Of a DNA stretch of 64,000 nucleotides, positions 57,816 through 64,000 are shown one piece after another. The stretch comes from a virus, in IMG/VR virus record IMGVR_UViG_3300027833_000021, positions 1 to 64,000 of that record; one strand, 5' to 3'. The notes beneath the pieces were generated by a model that saw nothing but the letters and a program-made list of their open reading frames with translations, did not search any database and was not told the origin of the DNA. The translations under genes were made by a program, and so were the position numbers. Numbering within the stretch: position 1 is the stretch's first letter; each line of letters opens with the position of its first letter.

Positions 57816-58801
57816 TAAGTATTGTACAATTTTCAAGTAAAGCCGGAGCGGCAAGTAATTACATTGCTAAACAATGTATGTGGGCAGGAGTCGTAGATAA
57901 GAGAATTGACAGAGAACCAAATAAAAAAGTCAATGAATATACTATTCCAAGAACTAAAATAGGAAATCATTTTGAAAATAGACATGAACTCTGGAAGATG
58001 AAATGTGACGATGAAGAACTATTACAAAAGACAAGTGTAATTAAACCAAAATTAATGGAATTACATTACTGGTGCAAAGATAATAAACCTGAAACATTAC
58101 TGAATTCTGCTAATGCAAAAGAAATAGCACAGCGAATGGAACACAATAGACGACAAGTAATTGAAAAACTTGATATTATGTGGAAAGACGAATGGTGTAT
58201 GGCTTATTCTGCTTTTTGGAACTGGGAAGATTGGGGTAGATTATCAGGAAAGTCAGTTGTACTATCTGAATATGTACTAGACCTGATAGAAGATGTTCAG
58301 CAGTATTTCGTAGATTGCAAATTGTATTATTGGAAAGTTTGTGAACAAAAAGGTTGGAATATTCTTAGTATTTCACATCAGCATACATACGTAGAAACAC
58401 CAGGACTTATATTGCCTGATAATTTTGTACACGGATATCTTAGATGCGATATCGCTTCAAGCAAATATATAGATACTTTATTAGAAATAAAGCGTGGCGT
58501 AACAGTTACATCTGAGTATTTGAATAAAATACTAAGTTCAGATATAGATAAAGACCATGACCCAACATGGGGTGTGTCAAAATGGACAGAAGAATTATCA
58601 CATGAAATATTTGACTATAGAAAGATATTCATAGATAACGATAGCAATGAGATACAGCGGTTGTATGACTTCTTTCTTAATTTAGAATACTTTGAAGAAC
58701 ACAAAGAAAGAATTCTACAAGAGTTCTTTGATTATAATGATAAAAATATGAAACTTATGAAATCATTAGCATTGCCAATGTATGAAGAAGTGAATAAATA
58801 A
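57812..58801 (+). CDS. Unknown 329-aa protein, weak P-loop-like start
   Basis: ATGA overlap with the epimerase gene. ISIVQFSSKAGAASNYIAKQ opens with a strand, a small-residue loop and a helix, similar in layout to the protein at 16892. Many Trp and His residues follow (MWKDEWCMAYSAFWNWEDWG). No family identified. Confidence 0.6.
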   Translation: MISIVQFSSKAGAASNYIAKQCMWAGVVDKRIDREPNKKVNEYTIPRTKIGNHFENRHELWKMKCDDEELLQKTSVIKPKLMELHYWCKDNKPETLLNSANAKEIAQRMEHNRRQVIEKLDIMWKDEWCMAYSAFWNWEDWGRLSGKSVVLSEYVLDLIEDVQQYFVDCKLYYWKVCEQKGWNILSISHQHTYVETPGLILPDNFVHGYLRCDIASSKYIDTLLEIKRGVTVTSEYLNKILSSDIDKDHDPTWGVSKWTEELSHEIFDYRKIFIDNDSNEIQRLYDFFLNLEYFEEHKERILQEFFDYNDKNMKLMKSLALPMYEEVNK

Positions 58802-58833
58802 AATATATAGTTAAGGAATAACAAGGAATTATA

Positions 58834-59262
58834 ATGAAATTAGTAGATAAAACAAATAAGATATTAAAGACTGTCTGCGATGAACATATCATTTCAGAAC
58901 ATTCTGAAAAAATGGCATATGATATGATTTTAGTAATGCAAGAGCATGATGCAATTGGACTTGCCGCACCACAAGTCGGTGAGAATACAGCATTGATGAT
59001 AATTGGTCATAAAGACAATGGTTATGTTGTTTGTTCAAATCCAACGTGGGAAGAAGCAGAAGATAGTGAAGATGAAGAATTCTTAGAAGGATGTGTTAGT
59101 TTTCCTGGATTAGAATTAAAAATCACTAGACCTAATAAGATATTGGGTACATTTACAAATTTAGCAGGAGAAAGAAAAACATCAATGTTCGTAGGAGTAT
59201 GGGCTCAAGCATTTCAACATGAGTGTGACCATCTAAATGGCATTACATTTGATACTCTATAA
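58834..59262 (+). CDS. def: Peptide deformylase
   Basis: 142 aa with all three deformylase motifs: GLAAPQVG (42-49), EGCVSFPG with metal ligand C87, and QHECDHLNG with H129, catalytic E130 and H133. It removes the formyl group from new proteins. It ends soon after the HExDH helix, as in the minimal deformylases of cyanophages. AAGGAAT lies before the ATG. Coupled to the next gene by TAATG. Confidence 0.93.
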   Translation: MKLVDKTNKILKTVCDEHIISEHSEKMAYDMILVMQEHDAIGLAAPQVGENTALMIIGHKDNGYVVCSNPTWEEAEDSEDEEFLEGCVSFPGLELKITRPNKILGTFTNLAGERKTSMFVGVWAQAFQHECDHLNGITFDTL

Positions 59263-60185
59263 TGAATTTTTCTGAATATACATTAATCAGTCTAGGTGAT
59301 AGTTTTACATTTGGGCAAGATACTATTCCTGACCCAAAACACCTTCCAGGTGAAGATTCTCCAACTTTTGGTAGACGATGGAAGAAAGCATGTAATAAAC
59401 TTTCTTTTACTAACCGTCTTACTGAAAGAATGGAGTTCAAATATAACGTGAACTTTGGAATAATGGGTGGGTGTAATGAAAACTCTCTCACAATATTAGA
59501 ATCATTTTTACGAAGCAATCCAGGTATGAAGATATTTGTGTTGTTTAATTTTACTAGTTCTGGTAGAATGATGAATTTCTTTCAACTGCCAGGACAGAAA
59601 GTGTATCACAAACGAAATGTAGTACCACATCATGCAGTCGAAGTTGACACATTAATAAATTACGGTATTAATTCAAAAGATGTTGCTGACTATTATACTT
59701 TGTGGAATAATTCCATACAAGAGATATACAATCATATAGGATATAGAAGAAGATTACAGCACATTTTATCTTTTTATAAAACCCCATACATATCATTTGA
59801 TATTGCTAATAATACTGACTATCTAATAAATAGAGATAATCCTTTACGATATATAGGACCAAAACATCAACACAGTATTGATGGTCATTTCTTTGATGAT
59901 ATGTATGACGATGATAGGTTTAATTTTCCAGAATTTGATTATGTAAAGTCTTACATTGATAATGTAATAAATGAAGTTCCGCCACTTACTAATCATATAA
60001 CAATGCGTGATATGAATGGTAGTCGTAACCTTATAGAATACATGGCTCTTAAAGCAATTTCTGAGGGTAGAAAAAAGGATTACTATTATGCAAAAAGAAT
60101 TGCTGATGGTGGACATTGGACAGAAGACGGACATCTCGTAGTAACAGATTTACTACAAAAAAAGATATATGAGAGATACAATTAG
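59262..60185 (+). CDS. SGNH/GDSL-type hydrolase
   Basis: 307 aa. LGDSFTFG (residues 11-18) is SGNH block I with nucleophile S14; GGCNEN (69-74) is near block III with an asparagine; DGGHWTEDGH (282-291) is block V with D282 and H285. The centre is unlike lipases I know and is Tyr/Asn-rich. Could remove acetyl or acyl groups from glycans or lipids, fitting the neighbouring sugar enzymes. Confidence 0.75.
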   Translation: MNFSEYTLISLGDSFTFGQDTIPDPKHLPGEDSPTFGRRWKKACNKLSFTNRLTERMEFKYNVNFGIMGGCNENSLTILESFLRSNPGMKIFVLFNFTSSGRMMNFFQLPGQKVYHKRNVVPHHAVEVDTLINYGINSKDVADYYTLWNNSIQEIYNHIGYRRRLQHILSFYKTPYISFDIANNTDYLINRDNPLRYIGPKHQHSIDGHFFDDMYDDDRFNFPEFDYVKSYIDNVINEVPPLTNHITMRDMNGSRNLIEYMALKAISEGRKKDYYYAKRIADGGHWTEDGHLVVTDLLQKKIYERYN

Positions 60186-60198
60186 AAAGGAGTAAAAT

Positions 60199-60357
60199 AT
60201 GAAATTCTTAACAAGTAGATTAAAAGAAAAAGCCTCACACGGCGGACTAGGTTTGGTCGCAGTGGGTTTAGTGATTCTTTTTCTAGGTAGTTGGGTAAAT
60301 ATAGCCGCTTATGCCGCTATTGCCTTCGGTGCATATCAAGTACTAACTAAAGGCTAA
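60199..60357 (+). CDS. 52-aa membrane protein, two hydrophobic segments
   Basis: ATG 60199 with AAAGGAG before it. After a basic start (MKFLTSRLKEKASHGG), LGLVAVGLVILFLGSWV and IAAYAAIAFGAYQVL form two membrane-crossing candidates. It could be a small holin or membrane modifier. Confidence 0.65.
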   Translation: MKFLTSRLKEKASHGGLGLVAVGLVILFLGSWVNIAAYAAIAFGAYQVLTKG

Positions 60358-60371
60358 AACTCTAAAAATAG

Positions 60372-60400
60372 TTGACAATTACGCCAGTTTGGGTTATAAT
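60372..60400 (+). promoter_or_regulatory. Early-type promoter embraced by a 13-bp inverted repeat
   Basis: TTGACA (60372-60377), 17-base spacer, TATAAT (60395-60400). AATTACGCCAGTT (60377-60389) and AACTGGCGTAATT (60407-60419) are a perfect inverted repeat with the -10 in the 17-base gap. Confidence 0.85.
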
Positions 60401-60433
60401 ATATCTAACTGGCGTAATTTATGGAATAGAGTC

Positions 60434-60586
60434 GTGGCAAAGAAGAAGAGTAAGAAGAAAAAATTAAAAATTAATAAAAGAAATCCTGTTGCAAAAGCAC
60501 TTCGAACTCCTAAATTTAGAAGCCGAGTAGAGATAGATAGAAAAAGAGAGATGAAAAGTACAGGAAAGTATTTAGATGAGGAATAG
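60434..60586 (+). CDS. Very basic 50-aa protein, GTG start
   Basis: GTG 60434 is the likely start; the longer frame from 60389 reads through the promoter. N-terminal [31 protein letters not shown] is lysine-rich (residues 2-12), with the [10 protein letters not shown]...F motif I recall in small proteins of many marine phages. Function unknown, probably nucleic acid-binding. Confidence 0.6.
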   Translation: MAKKKSKKKKLKINKRNPVAKALRTPKFRSRVEIDRKREMKSTGKYLDEE

Positions 60587-60591
60587 ATGAG

Positions 60592-60936
60592 ATGGCGTAT
60601 GTAGTAACACAAGATTGTATTAAATGTAAGTACACGGATTGCGTAGAAGTGTGTCCAGTGGATTGTTTTTACGAGGGCGAAGACTTTCTAGTAATAAACC
60701 CAGATGAATGTATTGACTGTGGAGTTTGTGAGCCAGAATGTCCAGCAGATGCTATTATAGCCGACAATAATCCATTGTTTACTCAACGTCTTTTGGATAT
60801 AAACGACAAGATGTCTCAGATATGGCCGGTAATTGTAGAACAGATAGACCCATTGCCAGATGCAGACAAATATAATCCTAAAAAGGGTTATACAGAAGAT
60901 AAAACACCATTATTAGATAAGTTTGATAAAGAGTAG
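60592..60936 (+). CDS. fdxA: Seven-iron ferredoxin [3Fe-4S][4Fe-4S] (FdxA type)
   Basis: 114 aa. All nine cysteines of Azotobacter ferredoxin I are at the same spacing: C9, C12, C17, C21, C25 and C40, C43, C46, C50. [21 protein letters not shown] is nearly identical to that protein (split CIKCKYTDC and [12 protein letters not shown]), as are [14 protein letters not shown] and DPLPDA. It shuttles low-potential electrons. Cyanophage ferredoxins are plant-type [2Fe-2S], so this is a different family. GAGGAATAG lies before the ATG. Confidence 0.95.
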   Translation: MAYVVTQDCIKCKYTDCVEVCPVDCFYEGEDFLVINPDECIDCGVCEPECPADAIIADNNPLFTQRLLDINDKMSQIWPVIVEQIDPLPDADKYNPKKGYTEDKTPLLDKFDKE

Positions 60937-60953
60937 AGGAATACAATACATTG

Positions 60954-61457
60954 ATGAAAACATTTAAGACACGACTTGATGACTTTTTTCATTGGGTTAA
61001 GGGAACTGAACTTGTAGAACTAACAGATATTGATGTCAGTGAAGACCCAGTAAGACCAGGTTTAGATTTAGAGTTTAGAACAAGTTATGGTCGCAAGATA
61101 TATGGGTTGAAATACGAGAATAATATAGAAGGTATCATTTGTATAGCATATTGTAATGATGTACCCGAATCAGAAAGAGAATTAGACTTGATAAGTCAAA
61201 ATGCACATTACAAAGAAGAATTCAATACAGCAGTAGCATATACGGTCTGGAGTCGCAAGAGAGGGGCTGGTAAAGAGATTATGACGAAACTAAAGGATTA
61301 CTTGATTGCTAATACAAATGTCAAAAGAGTAGTCACATTATCACCATTAACCCCTATGGCAACCCATTTTCACATCAGAAATGGTGCAAAATTGATTAAT
61401 ATTAACGCTACCACACAAAATTTCGAATATAAACTTAAAAAAACGGCAAAAACTTGA
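60954..61457 (+). CDS. GNAT-like acetyltransferase
   Basis: 167 aa from ATG 60954. IEGIICIAYCNDVP and VAYTVWSRKRGAGKEIMTKLKDYL have the strand and R-x-x-G-x-G/A type acetyl-CoA loop (RKRGAGKE); then VKRVVTLSPLTPMATHFHIRNGAK gives strand 5 and the final helix with FHIRNGA. Similar proteins are present in marine T4-like phages. Substrate unknown. Confidence 0.65.
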   Translation: MKTFKTRLDDFFHWVKGTELVELTDIDVSEDPVRPGLDLEFRTSYGRKIYGLKYENNIEGIICIAYCNDVPESERELDLISQNAHYKEEFNTAVAYTVWSRKRGAGKEIMTKLKDYLIANTNVKRVVTLSPLTPMATHFHIRNGAKLININATTQNFEYKLKKTAKT

Positions 61458-61481
61458 CAAAAGCGGAGTTTGTGCTATAAT
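61454..61481 (+). promoter_or_regulatory. Early-type promoter for the glycine-zipper gene
   Basis: TTGACA (61454-61459), 16-base spacer, TATAAT (61476-61481). It overlaps the end of the GNAT gene. ATG is 31 bases downstream with AAAGGAAG. Confidence 0.8.
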
Positions 61482-61512
61482 AATTAAGAATCAACAACTA
61501 AAGGAAGTAAAA

Positions 61513-62031
61513 ATGAAAAATATAGTAACTATAATTGCATTAGCAGTGAGTATGTTTTCAGTTAGTGCAATGGCTTCGGCTTCAACAGCAACAATTGATG
61601 GTACTGTTATATCAAGTACTCCTATCATGCAAGAAGTAATTAGAAATAATCCAACGCAATCTTGTAACATCATAGAAGTTCCTGTTTACGGCAATACTAA
61701 AGGCACTGCCGGTGATGCAATCGCAGGCGCACTTATTGGTGGTATTCTAGGTAATCAAGTTGGTAAAGGCTCTGGTAAAGATGCCGCTACTATCTTCGGT
61801 GCTATTCTTGGTGCGAAAGCAGGTGAGAACAACGGTGGTAAAAAAGTTATCGTTGGCTACAAACAAGTAGAACAATGTGAAGTAAGATATGTACAAGTGA
61901 GAGAATCAGTGGTATCTGGTTATGAAACATCTGTCGAGTTGTACGGTGAACTTATTCATACTTTCACTACTAAAAGACAGTACAGCACAGGTTCTATTGT
62001 ACCAGTCAGAATGACGTTATCATTGAATTAA
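61513..62031 (+). CDS. Exported glycine-zipper envelope protein
   Basis: 172 aa. Signal peptide MKNIVTIIALAVSMFSVSAMASA with cleavage likely after ASA or MAS. Residues about 65-105 carry a glycine-zipper pair (GDAIAGALIGGILGNQVG, TIFGAILGAKAG) as in the Rickettsia 17-kDa antigen and SlyB-type outer membrane proteins. No lipobox cysteine is present. The C-terminal part is a beta domain. Made early under its own promoter, it may alter the host envelope, for example to block superinfection. Confidence 0.8.
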   Translation: MKNIVTIIALAVSMFSVSAMASASTATIDGTVISSTPIMQEVIRNNPTQSCNIIEVPVYGNTKGTAGDAIAGALIGGILGNQVGKGSGKDAATIFGAILGAKAGENNGGKKVIVGYKQVEQCEVRYVQVRESVVSGYETSVELYGELIHTFTTKRQYSTGSIVPVRMTLSLN

Positions 62032-62076
62032 GTACACACTTATTATAACTGATGATGTAATTTCTCTATAATATCT

Positions 62077-62085
62077 CATAAATAC
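62077..62085 (+). promoter_or_regulatory. Late-like box just upstream of a terminator
   Basis: CATAAATAC, 16 bases before the terminator hairpin; a transcript from it would be about 35 bases unless the terminator is read through into the 62151 gene. Confidence 0.45.
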
Positions 62086-62100
62086 ATATGAGAGAAACAA

Positions 62101-62126
62101 AAGCCTCTTTTTAGAGGCTTTTTTAT
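62101..62126 (+). terminator. Terminator of the glycine-zipper gene
   Basis: AAGCCTCT (62101-62108) pairs with AGAGGCTT (62113-62120) across TTTT, followed by TTTTATT. Confidence 0.9.
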
Positions 62127-62150
62127 TACATTATAGAGGAGGTATTTATT

Positions 62151-63641
62151 ATGTTATTTCCAATAATTACATTTATAACCGCTATCACTATCGCGGCAAT
62201 TGCCGCATACTTTTCAGTTGCTGGTCTTATGGCTATCTTTACTGCATCGGCAATTTCTGTTGCCATTATGGCAGTAGCATTAGAAGTCGGTAAACTAGTT
62301 TCAGCATCTTGGGTTTATAGAAACTGGAAAAGGGCACCATTTCTTTTGAAATCATATCTTACTATTGCAGTAGTGATATTGATGTTCATCACTTCAATGG
62401 GCATTTTCGGTTTCCTATCAAAAGCACATTTAGAACAAGCCGCAGACAGCGAAGAGAACACTGCTCGTATTGAACGTATCGTACAAGATATGGCTAGATA
62501 CGAAAATACAAATGATAGACTTGAATTAAAGATTGTAAAATTAGATTCCGAGGGCGAAACAGATACCTCAAAGGTACAAGACCAAATTGATACAGAAGAA
62601 AATAGAATGGACAATGTTATGGTCCGTATTCAACCTTCTATTGATGAACAGAATTTAATCATCACTACTGAACTATCGAAAGATGATGATAAAATTGCTC
62701 CGTATCTAAATCAAATGGATAGCCTAGATAAAGAACTTGATAAACTTGAAGAACAGGCTAAGAAGTATGAAAATGATATTACTAACGTTGGCAAAGATAC
62801 AACAAGTTATGATTATGCGATAGCACCATTCCAGGACCAGATTGATAAAATTAAATCTGATACTGCTACACTTAAAGAAATGTCAAAGTCTGGCACACAA
62901 GAAGACCTTAGAAAAGCCCAAAACGCAGTTGGTATTCCTTGGGGTTTCTGGAGAAACTCAGAAGTTCTTAAAGAATGGAATGAAGCAAACACGTTAAAAT
63001 TGACTGAACTAGGAATGAAGATTGCAGATGTTCGTAAAGAGTATGAAGAGCAATATAAACAAGAACGCATTAGACTAAGTAATCTGGTAGTCAAGTTAAG
63101 AGGTGTTGATACTCAATCTGTGAATAAACGTAAGATGGACTTACTAGAAAAGATTGAAGATACAAGAGGCGTAGAGTCTCCTGTAATATCTTCCGCTAGA
63201 GAAGAAATCAAAAGATTGCGTGAGAAAGCAGATAGAGAAGTTGCAGGTTCTTTAATTATCCTTGATAGATTACGTAACGAATTATTGAACGTATCACAAG
63301 TTGACAATTCAGTAGAAGTTGAGCAGTTGCAGTTGAAAATAAATGCAAATGATGATGCTGTCGATGAATTGATTGACCAGAAGTTTGAATTAGAACGTGA
63401 GATTAGAGCAATAGAAACTGAAGTAGGACCTATCAAGTATATTGCAGAACTGGTTTATGAAAATACAGATGGCGATACGATTGATGAAGCAGTTAGATGG
63501 CTTATCATTATATTCATCTTTGTGTTTGACCCGTTAGCAGTATTACTATTGATTGCGGCAAACTATAGTTTTCAAAACAGAAACAGTGGTGGCAGACAGG
63601 AAGAAATCTTCGACAAGTTTACTTTCAAAAAAAAAAATTAA
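62151..63641 (+). CDS. Membrane coiled-coil protein, 496 aa (possible longer product)
   Basis: N-terminal membrane segments at about residues 4-28, 29-47 and 68-90, a long coiled-coil region (95-430), and a C-terminal segment WLIIIFIFVFDPLAVLLLIAA (about 452-476). This is the topology of DUF4407-like proteins. It ends in a run of 11 A (63627-63637) just before TAA. In the -1 frame the reading continues without a stop to 63922. GAGGAGG precedes the ATG. Function unknown; a large inner-membrane protein perhaps controlling host envelope or lysis timing. Confidence 0.75.
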   Translation: MLFPIITFITAITIAAIAAYFSVAGLMAIFTASAISVAIMAVALEVGKLVSASWVYRNWKRAPFLLKSYLTIAVVILMFITSMGIFGFLSKAHLEQAADSEENTARIERIVQDMARYENTNDRLELKIVKLDSEGETDTSKVQDQIDTEENRMDNVMVRIQPSIDEQNLIITTELSKDDDKIAPYLNQMDSLDKELDKLEEQAKKYENDITNVGKDTTSYDYAIAPFQDQIDKIKSDTATLKEMSKSGTQEDLRKAQNAVGIPWGFWRNSEVLKEWNEANTLKLTELGMKIADVRKEYEEQYKQERIRLSNLVVKLRGVDTQSVNKRKMDLLEKIEDTRGVESPVISSAREEIKRLREKADREVAGSLIILDRLRNELLNVSQVDNSVEVEQLQLKINANDDAVDELIDQKFELEREIRAIETEVGPIKYIAELVYENTDGDTIDEAVRWLIIIFIFVFDPLAVLLLIAANYSFQNRNSGGRQEEIFDKFTFKKKN

Positions 63642-63922
63642 AGAAACCACTTGACATTTCACCCAAAATAAGCGATAATATTACTAATGACGAAGTAATA
63701 GAAGATACAATCACGTCAGAAGAACCTGAAGAAGAAAGTTTTGGTGTAATCTTAGATGATGCTAAGATTGATGAGGGAATAGAAAAAGTTGACGAAATCG
63801 AAGAAGACTTAACTCCAGAAGAAGTTGAAGAAGTTAAGAAAGAAGTCCAACGTAAGATAAATACAGAAGTGTTCAAGCGAGACGGTTGGTTAGATGATGT
63901 TGACACTAATACTAAAAAGTAA
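63638..63922 (+). other. Open -1 frame after the poly-A run: possible frameshift extension
   Basis: Ninety-four sense codons in the -1 frame directly after A11, ending at TAA 63920-63922. The product is acidic (SEEPEEESFGVILDDAKID, EEIEEDLTPEEVEEVKKEV in parts) and ends KRDGWLDDVD. There is no ATG or good ribosome site of its own, so it is best explained as an extension by ribosomal or polymerase slippage, or by an A miscount in the sequence. Confidence 0.55.
63856..63864 (+). promoter_or_regulatory. Late nonamer GATAAATAC upstream of the ClpX-like gene
   Basis: Exact late nonamer within the frameshift extension, 75 bases before the next start. It may be a real late promoter or a chance coding match (RKINTE). 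Confidence 0.4.
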
Positions 63923-63939
63923 AAAGGCGTAGGTACATA

Positions 63940-64000
63940 TTGGCAGAAAATAAAGAATTTAAATGTTCGTTTTGTGGTAAACCAAAGAACGAAATTAAAA
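63940..64000 (+). CDS. clpX: ClpX-like protein, N-terminal zinc domain only (cut by window edge)
   Basis: Starts at TTG 63940 after AAAAGGCGTAGG. Only 20 residues are seen: MAENKEF then KCSFCGKPKNEIK, matching the start of the ClpX zinc-binding domain (CSFCGKSQHEVRKL in bacteria). ClpX is the unfoldase partner of ClpP, and a ClpP-like gene lies at 29640. Another small zinc protein is possible. Confidence 0.55.
   Translation, partial: MAENKEFKCSFCGKPKNEIK

Noticed and set aside
63651-63679. TTGACA-17-GATAAT promoter match after the 62-kb gene
   Set aside because: The downstream frame has no usable start and is better explained as a frameshift extension; the -10 is imperfect. It is kept only as a possibility for the ClpX-like gene.
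1-64000. CRISPR array, tRNA genes, insertion sequences or integrase/attachment sites
   Set aside because: No regularly spaced repeats other than coding repeats, no cloverleaf with a T-arm GTTCRA core in the few gaps, and no transposase or integrase motif were seen.
1-64000. Cyanophage photosynthesis or carbon genes as host evidence
   Set aside because: No psbA, psbD, hli, petE or talC-type product is present, so a cyanobacterial host is not supported by this window, though it is not excluded.

Overview
This 64 kb window is a continuous piece of a T4-superfamily myovirus genome, AT-rich and coding on almost every base. T4-type proteins that can be recognised include the tail tube (gp19, cut by the left edge), head completion gp4, terminase gp16 and gp17, gp32, UvsX, UvsY-like, UvsW, gp41 helicase, gp61 primase, NrdA/NrdB and a probable gp62 clamp-loader subunit. 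Other gene families (VTGDVTGN-repeat tail fibres, ClpP, peptide deformylase, the PD-(D/E)XK exonuclease, Toprim/zinc primase) are those I associate with marine T4-like phages of cyanobacteria and SAR11. No photosynthesis gene is present. The host cannot be settled from sequence alone: a YggX-type iron protein and an Azotobacter-type 7Fe ferredoxin point to a proteobacterium.

Layout. 1-8.4 kb: tail tube, tube-fold/baseplate protein, gp4, gp16, acidic structural proteins, a lone minus-strand gene, gp17 and a large conserved protein. 8.4-24.8 kb: replication, recombination and nucleotide metabolism (gp32, uvsX, uvsY-like, nrdA, nrdB, a cytidylyltransferase-cupin fusion, prs, an AAA ATPase, uvsW, gp62-like). 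24.8-34.6 kb: small genes, a phosphoribosyltransferase, a DnaE-fingers-like protein, gp61, ClpP, gp41 and a nucleotidyltransferase-like protein. 34.7-52.4 kb: late virion genes, including a 1689-residue repeat fibre, further fibre and tail proteins, an exonuclease and a PAAR-lysozyme fusion. 52.5-64 kb: an accessory cassette of enzymes (P-loop kinase, glycosyltransferase, amidinotransferase, YggX, hotdog thioesterase, sugar epimerase, peptide deformylase, SGNH hydrolase, 7Fe ferredoxin, GNAT), then an exported glycine-zipper protein, a membrane coiled-coil protein with a possible frameshift, and the start of a ClpX-like gene at the right edge.

Regulation can be read directly. Virion and tail genes are preceded by a late box, usually GATAAATAC (T4 late consensus TATAAATA). 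Replication and accessory genes are preceded by TTGACA-16/18-TATAAT promoters. Strong intrinsic terminators separate the late units. Many genes are coupled by ATGA or TAATG overlaps. The clearest points for follow-up are the 7Fe ferredoxin and YggX as phage metabolic genes, a poly-A slippery site that would add about 94 residues to the 62-kb protein, a DnaE-derived fragment without a polymerase core, a PAAR-lysozyme spike fusion, and palindromes placed on two early promoters.
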